Below are positions 8,750-17,287 of a stretch of DNA of 64,000 nucleotides, piece by piece. The notes beneath the pieces are model-generated. The model saw nothing but the letters and a program-made list of their open reading frames with translations, was not told the DNA's origin and searched no databases. The first letter of the stretch is position 1. Every line of letters starts with the position of its first letter. Source of the stretch: Mucilaginibacter aquariorum (GTDB lineage: Bacteria; Bacteroidota; Bacteroidia; Sphingobacteriales; Sphingobacteriaceae); assembly GCF_024498135.1 (NCBI RefSeq), contig NZ_JANHOH010000001.1, positions 496,001-560,000 on the forward strand, in the 5' to 3' direction. A program made the translations under genes and the position numbers.

Positions 8750-9325
8750 ATGTCTAACGAAAACAGAAGCGCTTTAATTAATAAGCTGGCATTGCGTAAT
8801 GGCCTGCTTATTGGCGGTATTTCAATTGTATTAACACTTATTTTTTGGATAGTAGATCCGTTAATGCAGTACACCAACACTTGGGTGTCATTGCTCATGT
8901 TTGTAATAATAATTGCGCTGTTTGTTATTTTTGGTCTTGAGATAAGAAAAGCCGTAGGAGGTTACTGGACGTTCGGCGAGGCATTTAAGGGCCTTTTTGT
9001 GATGTCGTTATATGTTTCCATACTATCAATCGCTTTCCATTATATTTTGTTCAATTTTATTGATCCCACCTTGGCCCAAAGAGCTGCGGATGCAGTTATT
9101 GCCAAACTAAACGATAGCTTAAGCAAATCGGGCGTATCTCAGGAGAAAATAGATGAAATCTCTAAATCTATAACTGGAAAATTTGATGCTTCATTTAAAA
9201 ATGAGGCTATAAATTTAGGTGTTGGCATTATTATTTACGCCGTAATTGACCTTATAATTGCCGCAATCATTAAAAAAACTCCGCCACTTGCGCCAATAAT
9301 AGATGACACAGATCCAACTGTTTAA
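8750..9325 (+). CDS. DUF4199 family membrane protein
   Basis: A 191-residue integral membrane protein with about four hydrophobic segments (residues ~15-33, ~42-62, ~78-105 and ~160-182). A soluble loop contains LAQRAADAVIAKLNDSLSKSG. The pattern and the GGYWTFGEAFKG segment after the second helix match DUF4199, a family nearly confined to Bacteroidota and often next to pyrC-like and BatA-like genes, as here. No function is established. A strong terminator follows. Confidence 0.8.
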   Translation: MSNENRSALINKLALRNGLLIGGISIVLTLIFWIVDPLMQYTNTWVSLLMFVIIIALFVIFGLEIRKAVGGYWTFGEAFKGLFVMSLYVSILSIAFHYILFNFIDPTLAQRAADAVIAKLNDSLSKSGVSQEKIDEISKSITGKFDASFKNEAINLGVGIIIYAVIDLIIAAIIKKTPPLAPIIDDTDPTV

Positions 9326-9345
9326 GTAATTATTATATGCTAAAG

Positions 9346-9375
9346 AAGCCGCTTTATAATTGAAGCGGCTTTCTT
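9346..9375 (+). terminator. Terminator of the BatA/dihydroorotase-like/DUF4199 operon
   Basis: A perfect 9-bp stem AAGCCGCTT / AAGCGGCTT (9346-9354 and 9363-9371) with an 8-nt loop and a T-rich tail. It shares its stem sequence with the next terminator at 10919. Confidence 0.8.
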
Positions 9376-9482
9376 GTTTCCGACTTTAATATAAACCAGC
9401 CTGCGTGAATGCCTTTTGCAACAGGCTAGATATTATATTTTTTCTATTTTTCTTAATTTTTTTCTTAGACTGTTAACTCTTT

Positions 9483-10472
9483 ATGATCAAAAAAATACAT
9501 TTAGTGCCCCTCCTAATTGCGCTGTCTGCAATAGCATGCACTAAAAAGGTTAATAATAATGAAATTATTAAACTGCCAAATACCGCCCCTACTTACGAAG
9601 TGTTGTATAAAACCAATGTAGAAAAGTATTTCAACACCTTTTATGCGGATATTGACAACGCAATTTCGTTAAGCAGTACCTATACTGATATAGGCATACA
9701 AGTTTCAAAGCGTGTTAACGGGGCTGATTTTAAGACCGTTTATACAAACAGGGCGGAAGCATCGCCCGGTAAATTTGTAATGCACAACAAAACCGGTTAT
9801 TTTGAAGCCGGCGACAATACCAATCGTCATATTTACAGAACGACAGACGGCGGTAATACTTGGGTTAAAGTTAATGACGTTGGATGGTATGTTGTGGGTT
9901 TTGCGTTGCCCGATGAAAACAATGTTTTTATGATAAGTAAAAGCACTGTTTATAAAAGCCAGGACAATGGCCTTACCTGGAATATAAGCCTTGCCGAAAA
10001 TTTTCAAAAGTCACCCGGAGGCATATACTTTGTAAATAGCAACATTGGTTTCCTCACGTTTGATAATGGCGAAATAATGCAAACGACAAATGGCGGTCAA
10101 AACTGGAAGAGCATTAAATTACCTACTGAAAATACCATTTCTAAGCTGTTTTTTGTTGATGCAAACAAGGGCTTTGCGATGGCCGTGGGCGATGCCAAAC
10201 TTTATTCAACAATTAACGGCGGTACTTCCTGGACGGCTACCCCCCTAAGTATCCCTGTGAATAGCCCCAATATGTTTTTTTATCCTGACGGCAGAGGCGT
10301 CATCGTCATATCGGGCCAGTGGGTTTATTACACTAGGGATTTTGGCAAAACAACTAAACTTTTCTTAAGCGTCCCCGGTGGCAACTCTGCTGTAAACATC
10401 AGCGAAATAAGCGATACCAAGCTGATATTAGCTTTTGGAAAAAGCATTTATAAGTTAAACATTGATAAATAA
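9483..10472 (+). CDS. Lipoprotein with BNR/Ycf48-like beta-propeller repeats
   Basis: The lipoprotein signal ends in SAIACT (Cys at residue 19). The 310-residue mature part carries repeated Asp-box-like motifs of the form xGGxTWxxx: TDGGNTWVKV, QDNGLTWNIS, TNGGQNWKSIK, INGGTSWTATP. These are typical of sialidase/BNR and Ycf48-like propellers. Such propellers in lipoproteins usually bind ligands or other proteins rather than act as enzymes. The stop codon overlaps the ATG of the next gene (taATG), indicating translational coupling. Confidence 0.78.
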   Translation: MIKKIHLVPLLIALSAIACTKKVNNNEIIKLPNTAPTYEVLYKTNVEKYFNTFYADIDNAISLSSTYTDIGIQVSKRVNGADFKTVYTNRAEASPGKFVMHNKTGYFEAGDNTNRHIYRTTDGGNTWVKVNDVGWYVVGFALPDENNVFMISKSTVYKSQDNGLTWNISLAENFQKSPGGIYFVNSNIGFLTFDNGEIMQTTNGGQNWKSIKLPTENTISKLFFVDANKGFAMAVGDAKLYSTINGGTSWTATPLSIPVNSPNMFFYPDGRGVIVISGQWVYYTRDFGKTTKLFLSVPGGNSAVNISEISDTKLILAFGKSIYKLNIDK

Positions 10473-10900
10473 TGAAAAAGACCTTAATATATCTAATTAC
10501 TTGGTGCAGCATTGCCGGTTTATCCCCGGGGTGTAAAACCGAAACGACTAACCCGGCAATAAAGTTTGAAGGCACATGGACCGCAACCTACACCATGCAA
10601 AGCGGCAGTTTTACGGACGATTACAAGCTATATAGCTGGACCGCCAAACTTGTTATAAACGCCGATGGTACCGCACATGCTACACATGGGACCGGCAATC
10701 CCATTATTAATAATGACAGCGTTGAAGAGGATTTTAGCTGGGCTAGGATTGACGATCATACCATGTACCTGCGCTCAAAAAACTGGTCGGTAACCAATAA
10801 CACCATGAATTACGAGATCCGTGAGTATAGCAGCAACTACATAAAAATGGATGGCTTTGATGATAACTTGCAATTTTGGACGCTGATTATTAAAAAGTAA
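10472..10900 (+). CDS. Small lipoprotein, lipocalin-like size
   Basis: A 142-residue protein with a lipoprotein signal (hydrophobic core, then SPGC, Cys21). The rest is beta-rich: FEGTWTATYTM, KLVINADGTAHAT, and a final FWTLIIKK strand. This is the common Bacteroidota lipocalin-like single-domain pattern, but no family is firmly recognised. Its ATG overlaps the stop of the propeller lipoprotein, so the two are probably partners on the same membrane face. Confidence 0.7.
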   Translation: MKKTLIYLITWCSIAGLSPGCKTETTNPAIKFEGTWTATYTMQSGSFTDDYKLYSWTAKLVINADGTAHATHGTGNPIINNDSVEEDFSWARIDDHTMYLRSKNWSVTNNTMNYEIREYSSNYIKMDGFDDNLQFWTLIIKK

Positions 10901-10918
10901 TATCTAGTTTCATAAAAA

Positions 10919-10952
10919 AGAGCCGCTTCGAATACGAAGCGGCTCTTTTTTA
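10919..10952. terminator. Bidirectional terminator between lipoprotein operon and rseP
   Basis: A perfect 12-bp stem AGAGCCGCTTCG / CGAAGCGGCTCT (10919-10930 and 10935-10946) with a 4-nt AATA loop. It is flanked by an A run on the left and a T run on the right, so it can terminate both convergent transcripts. Confidence 0.85.
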
Positions 10953-10973
10953 AATCCTTAAAAGAACAGGTAC

Positions 10974-12305
10974 TTACTTCTTCATTACCTGTTTTACAAT
11001 ATCATTACCGAAGGCGAATACCATCAGTGATATTAACAGTACAAAACCAACTATTTGCGCACGTTCCAGGAACTTATCGCTTAGCGGCTTGCCTTTTATC
11101 ATCTCTATAATAAGGAAAACGGTATGACCACCATCCAAACCTGGTATAGGCAGTAAGTTGGTTAACGCCAGTACCATTGAAAGGAAGCCCACAAGGCTCC
11201 AAAAACGGATCCAGTCTACATGGCTGCCAAACATTACAGCGATGCCTATAGGGCTTGATATGGCTTTACGTGCCTTAACCTCACCGGTAAATATCTTAAC
11301 TATGCCTTTGGCATTGTCAGTGAACATGCTCCATGCTTTGGTAGCACCAACAGGTAACGACCCAATGAAACCATATTTAATAGTAGTATCCTTTGGCAGT
11401 ATCTCTTTTATAGGGCGCGAGAAACCAAGTTTGCCATTTTTATCAATCTGTGCAGATAGGGTTAATAAACTATCCCTTCGCTTTACAGAAAGCTGTACAA
11501 GCTTGTTCTTATTAGCCAATAACTGACTTTGAAACTCATCAAAGAAGGAAATTTTAGTATTGTTAATACCAACTATACTGTCACCTTTTGTAAGGCCGGC
11601 TTTTTTTGCGGCGCCGAAAACCGAATCGACACTAAATTTGCCACGTGGGGCACGGCTTATAAATTCTTCAATACCGTAATCAGACAGGTCATTAAGTATG
11701 GTTGGAGGTACTTTAATATCTAAATTTTGGTCACCACGTTGTACGTTCAGTACCGTTTTATCCAGCAATACTTTTGAGCTGATCAGGTCTTCGAAACGCA
11801 CAATTGGCTTGCCGTTAACCGAGTTGATCTTATCACCGGCTTTAAGCCCCATTTTTTGACCTATAATTCCCGGTACTATACCGTATTTGATATTGGCGTT
11901 AGGTGTATATGTTTCGCCATAACGAATAGTTAATACCCAAAATATGAATATACCCACAATGATGTTAACAATAATACCGCCAAGCATTACAATTAAACGC
12001 TGCCAGGCCGGTTTTGAACGGAACTCCCATGGCTGCGGCGGGCCTGCCAGCTGATCGGTATCCATCGATTCATCTATCATACCGGCAATTTTAACATAGC
12101 CACCAAGTGGTAACCAGCCAATGCCGTATTCAACACCTTTATAGTTGAATTTAAAAAGACTTACACCCCAGGCATCAAAAAACAGGTAAAATTTCTCAAC
12201 CTTTATTCCGAAAGCACGGGCAGCTAAAAAATGCCCGAACTCGTGTAGTATCACCAAAATTGAAAGACCAAGTATTAATTGGCCAACCATTATTAAAACG
12301 CTCAT
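10974..12305 (-). CDS. rseP: Site-2 protease RseP (RIP zinc metalloprotease)
   Basis: A 443-residue intramembrane protease. The zinc motif HEFGH lies in the first membrane segment (residues ~21-25), and the second conserved motif NLLPIPGLDGGH lies near residue 390. A central periplasmic region contains two PDZ-like domains (KAGDKINSVNGKPI and TKGDSIVGINNTKI). The family cuts anti-sigma factors or leftover signal peptides in the inner membrane. Its gene order directly downstream of dxr is typical of Bacteroidota, and the spacing (16 nt) argues for co-transcription. Length is normal. Confidence 0.95.
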   Translation of the reverse strand: MSVLIMVGQLILGLSILVILHEFGHFLAARAFGIKVEKFYLFFDAWGVSLFKFNYKGVEYGIGWLPLGGYVKIAGMIDESMDTDQLAGPPQPWEFRSKPAWQRLIVMLGGIIVNIIVGIFIFWVLTIRYGETYTPNANIKYGIVPGIIGQKMGLKAGDKINSVNGKPIVRFEDLISSKVLLDKTVLNVQRGDQNLDIKVPPTILNDLSDYGIEEFISRAPRGKFSVDSVFGAAKKAGLTKGDSIVGINNTKISFFDEFQSQLLANKNKLVQLSVKRRDSLLTLSAQIDKNGKLGFSRPIKEILPKDTTIKYGFIGSLPVGATKAWSMFTDNAKGIVKIFTGEVKARKAISSPIGIAVMFGSHVDWIRFWSLVGFLSMVLALTNLLPIPGLDGGHTVFLIIEMIKGKPLSDKFLERAQIVGFVLLISLMVFAFGNDIVKQVMKK

Positions 12306-12321
12306 TCGTTATATTTATATA

Positions 12322-13533
12322 TTAAGATTGTATTGCCTTTAACGGCATTTGTTGTATTAAATTTTGCGCAAATATGCGTGTTTCTTTATCAGTATTCAAA
12401 TAGTCGTGTAAGGACGGTTCTTTGATGTAATTAATTTTCTGCATACAGGTTTCAATTACATCGCTCATGGCTAAAAAGCCGGTCTCATTCTTCAGGAAAG
12501 CCGCAACCACAACTTCGTTGGCCGCATTAATTATACAGGGCATGTTACCGCCGCGGTTCAGGGCCTCATAGGCCAATTTTAAGTTACGAAAAGTATCCAT
12601 ATCCGGTTTCTCGAACGTTAGATTTGGATACTCCATAAAATCGAAGCGTTTAAAACTCGTTTTAACACGGTTAGGGTAGGTTAGGGCATACTGGATGGGC
12701 AATTTCATATCCGGCAGGCCCATTTGCGCTTTTATAGAACCATCATTAAACTGTACCAGCGAATGAACTATTGACTGTGGATGCACGATCACATCTATCT
12801 GATCTGCCTGCAGATCGAACAACCATTTTGCCTCAATAACTTCCAGACCTTTGTTCATTAACGATGCCGAATCGATAGTTATTTTGGCACCCATTACCCA
12901 GTTGGGGTGTTTAAGTGCCTGCTCGCGGGTAACACCAGCCAAAAAATCGGTTGTTTTACCTCTAAAAGGCCCACCCGAAGCAGTAATAATTATCTTTTCT
13001 ATTTTGCTGTAATCTTCACCCACAAGGCATTGGAAAATAGCAGAATGCTCACTATCTACAGGTAATATTTTAACGTTGTGTTCTTTAGCCAGGGCGGTTA
13101 TCATCTCGCCGGCCACTACAAGTGTTTCCTTGTTTGCTAACGCGATATCTTTGCCTGCTTTTATAGCATTAATGGTAGGTTCCAACCCGGCAAAGCCAAC
13201 CATAGCGGTCAACACAATATCAATATCCGGATGGGTAACCGTTTCCTTAATAGCTTCGTGTCCGCTCAAAACTTTTACAGGCAAATGGGCAAGCGCCTCT
13301 TTAACCTGCTGATATTTTGTTTCATCGCAGATGATGGCATACTGTGGCACAAACTCAATTGCCTGCTCAATAAGCAGATATGCATTTGAATATGCTGTAA
13401 GCATAAAAGCCTTGAATAATGGAGTGTTTTCCCTAATCACTTCAAGCGTTTGTGTGCCTACACTACCCGTAGAGCCAAGTATGGCTATAGACTTGATATT
13501 GTTAGATTGCTTTATTGTTCTATTGTTGATCAA
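12322..13533 (-). CDS. dxr: 1-deoxy-D-xylulose 5-phosphate reductoisomerase
   Basis: Converts 1-deoxy-D-xylulose 5-phosphate to 2-C-methylerythritol 4-phosphate with NADPH, the committed step of the MEP isoprenoid pathway. Visible signatures are the GSTGSVG nucleotide loop, SEHSAIFQCL, TASGGPFR, and the substrate segment NWVMGAKITIDSASLMNKGLEVIEA. Length (403 aa) is normal apart from an extra N-terminal stretch, INNRTIKQSNNI. That stretch is encoded by an AT-rich repeat arm. No ATG or GTG lies between the upstream stop and the core domain, so initiation is probably at TTG (13533) inside the repeat. Confidence 0.95.
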   Translation of the reverse strand: MINNRTIKQSNNIKSIAILGSTGSVGTQTLEVIRENTPLFKAFMLTAYSNAYLLIEQAIEFVPQYAIICDETKYQQVKEALAHLPVKVLSGHEAIKETVTHPDIDIVLTAMVGFAGLEPTINAIKAGKDIALANKETLVVAGEMITALAKEHNVKILPVDSEHSAIFQCLVGEDYSKIEKIIITASGGPFRGKTTDFLAGVTREQALKHPNWVMGAKITIDSASLMNKGLEVIEAKWLFDLQADQIDVIVHPQSIVHSLVQFNDGSIKAQMGLPDMKLPIQYALTYPNRVKTSFKRFDFMEYPNLTFEKPDMDTFRNLKLAYEALNRGGNMPCIINAANEVVVAAFLKNETGFLAMSDVIETCMQKINYIKEPSLHDYLNTDKETRIFAQNLIQQMPLKAIQS

Positions 13534-13969
13534 CGTCAGAATGTTAATATTGCTGTATTGTTAAACTTTAAGTCGTTCGTCTGTGAACTTTATTAGTTGG
13601 TGAATTTCTCTCGGCAAAGTGTCTAAAGTAAAAGATAATCTTGCATGTATTTCCGGAGTTATTAGATTTCTTGCTAACGCCTTATTACACCAATCTACAC
13701 ACTCTTTAACTGAACCAAAACTATAATAGTAAAATTTTATTTTATCCTTTTTATGATATCTGCCAAATCCTTCGGCTATATTAGCCGAGATTGAATCAGC
13801 TGCGTTAACAAATTGTTTTCCAATCGTATCCTTTGCAAAGTAATCCCATTTTAAAACTATGCCCCAAACTTCATTATTAAATGCGAAGGAAGATTTATAA
13901 CAAGTTAAATCGTTTAGTTGTAAATAAGTCTTTTCCATTAATCCTCTAACAAGTCAACAATAAAGCAAT
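13506..13969. repeat. Inverted-repeat element carrying the S23-type gene
   Basis: Perfect 14-bp inverted arms ATTGCTTTATTGTT (13506-13519) and AACAATAAAGCAAT (13956-13969) sit in longer low-complexity arms made of ATTGTT-like units. They enclose the four-helix-bundle gene at 13561-13938. The left arm codes for the N-terminus of dxr. The right arm runs on through CAACAATTAAACAATATAAA, which contains the stop codon of the GH3-like gene. The element therefore fills the whole gap between two otherwise adjacent genes. Confidence 0.65.
13561..13938 (-). CDS. Four-helix-bundle protein (S23 / 23S rRNA intervening-sequence type)
   Basis: A 125-residue helical protein matching the TIGR02436-type four-helix-bundle family first seen in 23S rRNA intervening sequences. 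Signs are the LTCYKSSFAFNNEVW start, the highly typical ADSISANIAEGFGRY segment (residues ~47-61), the FYYYSFGSVKECVDW helix and a final HQLIKFTDERL. The biochemical role is unknown; structures of the family show a pentameric helical bundle. Here it is inserted between dxr and the GH3-like gene inside an inverted-repeat element. Its stop codon closes the frame leading into dxr. Confidence 0.9.
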   Translation of the reverse strand: MEKTYLQLNDLTCYKSSFAFNNEVWGIVLKWDYFAKDTIGKQFVNAADSISANIAEGFGRYHKKDKIKFYYYSFGSVKECVDWCNKALARNLITPEIHARLSFTLDTLPREIHQLIKFTDERLKV

Positions 13970-13976
13970 ACAACAA

Positions 13977-15476
13977 TTAAACAATATAAAATTTTAATTC
14001 GTCCGCTATTTTCCTGTCGTTTGATAATCGCGGAACTTTGTTTTGTCCGCCAAGTTTTCCCTGGCTGCGCATATAGTTTATAAAAGTATCCTTTTTTAAA
14101 CTTCTGACTATTAAAGGTTGCAATATGTTACCCTCAATAAGGTCAAAATAGTAAATATTTTTTTGCTGTAAGGCTTTATCTACCTTTAATGCGAATGCTG
14201 CCAGATCATTTGGCTCCTTGCCAAACTCTATAAACCACTCATGGTAAGGCAGTTCGCCTGCCTTTGGCGATACTTGCGGTGCAACGGTAAACTCAATCAC
14301 GTCTACATCTTCTTCGGCGGCTACACTCATTAATGCTTGTTCAACTTCTTCACCAATCACATGCTCGCCAAAAGCCGAGATATAGTGCTTTATACGGCCG
14401 CTTACAATTATCCTGTATGGGTTTTTTGATACAAATTTTACTGTATCACCCAAACTGTATCCCCATAAACCTGCGCTGGTATTCATTATCAACGCGTAAT
14501 TCTTATCAAGTTCTACATCTTTAAGATTGATGCGGGTTGGGGTATCGTTAAAATATTCATCCGATGGGATAAACTCATAGAATATGCCCGCATCAACCAT
14601 CAGCAATAAACCTTTTTCTTTTTGCGAATCCTGGAAAGCGATAAAACCTTCAGATGCGGGGTAAGTCTCGATGCTGTCTATTTTAAAGCCAATGCTTTCT
14701 TCCATGCGGGCACGGTAAGGTTCATAATTTACACCACCATGCACATATAGCTTAAAATTCGGGAATATATCTTTGATCTTTTTCCCGCCGGATACTGCAG
14801 ATAACCTGTCGAAGTACATTTGGCACCAGGGCGGTATGCCCGATATCAGGCGCATATCTTCTTTAACGGTTTCCTGTACAATGGCATCAACTTTTTCTTC
14901 CCAGTCATCAATACAATTGGTTTGGTAGGATGGAAGCCTGTTTTTTTGCAGATAGGCTGGTACATGATGCGCTACGATACCCGATAGCCTGCCGGTTGAT
15001 ACACCGGCTTTTTCATCTAATACAGGGCTGCCTTGCAGGAATATCATTTTGCCATCAACAAAATCGGCATTGCCTGTTTCGTGGATATAGCTTAATAAAG
15101 CATTACGGGCGGCTTTGATATGCTCGGGCATGCTTTCTTTTGAAATAGGGATGTATTTTACCCCCGATGTAGTGCCTGATGTTTTAGCCAGATAAGCAGG
15201 CTTGCCGGGCCAAAGCACATCAGCCTCGCCATGTGTTACACGTTCTATATAGGGTCGAAGCTCCTCATAATCGCGTACGGGAACATTCTTTTTAAAATCT
15301 TCGTAAGATGTTATTTCGCCGAAATGGTGGTCTTTACCAAAAGCGGTGTTTTTGGCATCGTTTACCAAGTTGCTGAAAGTTTTTTGTTGAAGCGCAACCG
15401 CATTATAGCGAATGGTATTTAATTGTTTATTTACATACCAGGCAAATACCTTACTTAATGCTGCTTTTAAACCCAT
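13977..15476 (-). CDS. GH3-family (auxin-responsive-promoter type) acyl-acid-amido synthetase-like protein
   Basis: A 499-residue ANL-superfamily adenylating enzyme of the bacterial GH3 type. The AMP-binding loop AKTSGTTSGVKYIPIS (around residues 98-113) is clear, as are YPASEGF and a C-terminal SGRIKHYISAFGEHV segment. Plant GH3 proteins conjugate amino acids to hormones; the substrates of the common Bacteroidota members are unknown. The gene begins 2 nt after the upstream membrane-protein gene, so the two form an operon. The C-terminal tyrosine-isoleucine-valine-stop lies in the repeat arm of the neighbouring element. Confidence 0.88.
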   Translation of the reverse strand: MGLKAALSKVFAWYVNKQLNTIRYNAVALQQKTFSNLVNDAKNTAFGKDHHFGEITSYEDFKKNVPVRDYEELRPYIERVTHGEADVLWPGKPAYLAKTSGTTSGVKYIPISKESMPEHIKAARNALLSYIHETGNADFVDGKMIFLQGSPVLDEKAGVSTGRLSGIVAHHVPAYLQKNRLPSYQTNCIDDWEEKVDAIVQETVKEDMRLISGIPPWCQMYFDRLSAVSGGKKIKDIFPNFKLYVHGGVNYEPYRARMEESIGFKIDSIETYPASEGFIAFQDSQKEKGLLLMVDAGIFYEFIPSDEYFNDTPTRINLKDVELDKNYALIMNTSAGLWGYSLGDTVKFVSKNPYRIIVSGRIKHYISAFGEHVIGEEVEQALMSVAAEEDVDVIEFTVAPQVSPKAGELPYHEWFIEFGKEPNDLAAFALKVDKALQQKNIYYFDLIEGNILQPLIVRSLKKDTFINYMRSQGKLGGQNKVPRLSNDRKIADELKFYIV

Positions 15477-15478
15477 AG

Positions 15479-16207
15479 TTAGTTGGTTTCGGCGATATCA
15501 TCGTCTACATCCTGGTGACTGTAAACCAATTTGCGATAGGTAACAGCCAGTATAATATTCACAAATGGATAGGTAAACAAAATGGTTACAGATACTATAG
15601 GATAGTTTTGTGAAAGTTTTGCAGGCAATGCAATAAGTAAAATAATGATGCCTAATATTAAAAGCACCTTTAGTAAATAGCCGCGTGTTAGTTCAAAGCT
15701 TTGTTTTAATGATTCAATAGGGCCTGACGCATCATCAACTATAAATGTGTTAAAGAACATACTGCGCAGAGCAAGAAAAAGCCCGCCTATACCAGCTATT
15801 AGTTCGATAATAAACTGAATGTTCGGGCTCTCGTCAAAATAATCTATCAGTATGCCCAGGTTGGTTACTATAAAAGCAAATATGAATATAACCGCCAGAT
15901 AGCTCCAAACCATTTTGGCTTTGGGTATAACTTGTATAAACTCAAAATCGTAGTATTCGCTGTCAATAACAGTAAAGATCAATTTATATAGCCCCAGTGT
16001 AGTGTAAGCCTGCAGCCAAACCAAAATAAAAGTTACTACCATTGATCCCCAGAAATCTTCCGGTGAGTATATAAAGCCAATAATGAGGCCAAGTACCCCC
16101 AATAAAAAGAAGGAAATAACGGAGTATACTATAATAGTTACAAAGTTTTTTCTAAAAATATTCCATGCAGCCTTTACGGTATCTGCAACAGAAAAAGGAT
16201 GGTACAT
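15479..16207 (-). CDS. Multi-pass membrane protein
   Basis: A 242-residue membrane protein with about six hydrophobic segments and an N-terminal amphipathic start (YHPFSVADTVKAAWNIFRKN). The same layout occurs in glycerophosphodiester phosphodiesterase-type membrane domains and in unnamed Bacteroidota proteins. The SFELTRGYLLKVLLIL segment is typical of that group. It lies 2 nt upstream of the GH3-like gene and 9 nt downstream of a glycosyltransferase, so it belongs to one minus-strand operon. No specific function is supported. Confidence 0.75.
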   Translation of the reverse strand: MYHPFSVADTVKAAWNIFRKNFVTIIVYSVISFFLLGVLGLIIGFIYSPEDFWGSMVVTFILVWLQAYTTLGLYKLIFTVIDSEYYDFEFIQVIPKAKMVWSYLAVIFIFAFIVTNLGILIDYFDESPNIQFIIELIAGIGGLFLALRSMFFNTFIVDDASGPIESLKQSFELTRGYLLKVLLILGIIILLIALPAKLSQNYPIVSVTILFTYPFVNIILAVTYRKLVYSHQDVDDDIAETN

Positions 16208-16216
16208 ACTACGTTT

Positions 16217-17185
16217 TTATGATCTTTTTAACACTACACGCTTCCAAAAATCCTGCATAAATCCTAACCCGTAGGCTATCAATTGAGTGAAGGCAGCGAT
16301 AATGCTCAAAAATGCGATTTTTGCTGATTTATTTTTCATCCAGGAGTGAAAAAATATTAACAAAATGTAAATTGTTAATATAATATTACACAATAATGCA
16401 ATACGCCATTGGGCAATGTTGGCAATAATGGTAAATAGCATGCCCAGGGTAGCAAACGCCGGAAAAAAATGTACCAGCTTAAGCTGCGACGGAAAGAATT
16501 TATAAATATTTATACGTGCGCGACCAAAAAAGTGGATCTGCTTATAAAACTTCAGGAAATCGGTACGGCGTTTATGGTAAACTACAGCATCTGGTATTAA
16601 CCCTATTTTATAGCCTAACGAGTGGATACGGATACTATATTCGATATCCTCGCCCAGGCGAGTGATGATAAAACCGCCCGCTTTTTCCCAAACCTGGCGA
16701 GAGATACCCATATTAAAACTACGCGGATGAAATTGACCTATCCCTTTTTTGCCACCGCGGATACCACCGGTAGTGAAAGGCGAGGTCATGGAATAGCTGA
16801 TGGCCTTTTGCAAGGGTGTGAATGACTCATGTGCCCCATCCGGCCCGCCGTAAGCATCCAGCCAGTTTTTGTTAAGCGAATCGTTCACTATCTGTAAATA
16901 ATCTGCCGGTATCAGGCAATCCGAGTCGAAAACTACAAAGTAATCGCCTTTAGCACGTTCAAAACCAAAATTACGGGTAAAACCCTGGCCTTCATTGGCT
17001 TTTTCAAAGTAGCGGATATTAAGCTTATTCTCGTAGCTTTTTACAATATCTTCGGCCCTGTTAACCGAGCCATCTTCAATAACCAAAACCTCAAACTGCT
17101 TATAGGTTTGCTGTGTAAGGGTTTCCAGCAATTCAGAAATTTCTTGCGGGCGGTTATATAAAGGTATGATGATGGAAAAAAACAT
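16217..17185 (-). CDS. Family 2 glycosyltransferase with C-terminal membrane segments
   Basis: A 322-residue GT-A fold enzyme: SIIIPLYNRPQEISELLETL at the N-terminus, VIEDGSVN, and the metal-binding DSDCL (DxD, residues ~88-92). A later GEDIEYSIR acid motif is the catalytic base region. Two hydrophobic helices near the C-terminus (~245-300) anchor it to the inner membrane. The family moves nucleotide-activated sugars onto lipid or polysaccharide acceptors; the substrate cannot be read. It is the first gene of the run that continues to the GH3-like gene. Confidence 0.88.
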   Translation of the reverse strand: MFFSIIIPLYNRPQEISELLETLTQQTYKQFEVLVIEDGSVNRAEDIVKSYENKLNIRYFEKANEGQGFTRNFGFERAKGDYFVVFDSDCLIPADYLQIVNDSLNKNWLDAYGGPDGAHESFTPLQKAISYSMTSPFTTGGIRGGKKGIGQFHPRSFNMGISRQVWEKAGGFIITRLGEDIEYSIRIHSLGYKIGLIPDAVVYHKRRTDFLKFYKQIHFFGRARINIYKFFPSQLKLVHFFPAFATLGMLFTIIANIAQWRIALLCNIILTIYILLIFFHSWMKNKSAKIAFLSIIAAFTQLIAYGLGFMQDFWKRVVLKRS

Positions 17186-17194
17186 TCTTTAAGT

Positions 17195-17284
17195 TAGATG
17201 TGAGACATTAGATGTGAGATATGAGACTGGAATTTGGATGAGCGTTTGTGTGATCTCAAATCTAATGTCTCAAATCTCATATCT
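17195..17284. repeat. Cargo-free intergenic inverted repeat (TGAGAT/ATCTCA family)
   Basis: The spacer between the two glycosyltransferase genes consists almost entirely of short units such as TTAGATGTGAGA and ATGAGA on the left and their near complements TCTCAAATCTAATGT and CTCAAATCTCATATCT on the right. One 15-nt pair matches at 14 positions. It ends 3 nt before the stop codon of the next gene. The layout is the same as the gene-carrying elements but with no gene inside. Confidence 0.6.
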
Positions 17285-17287
17285 GTA

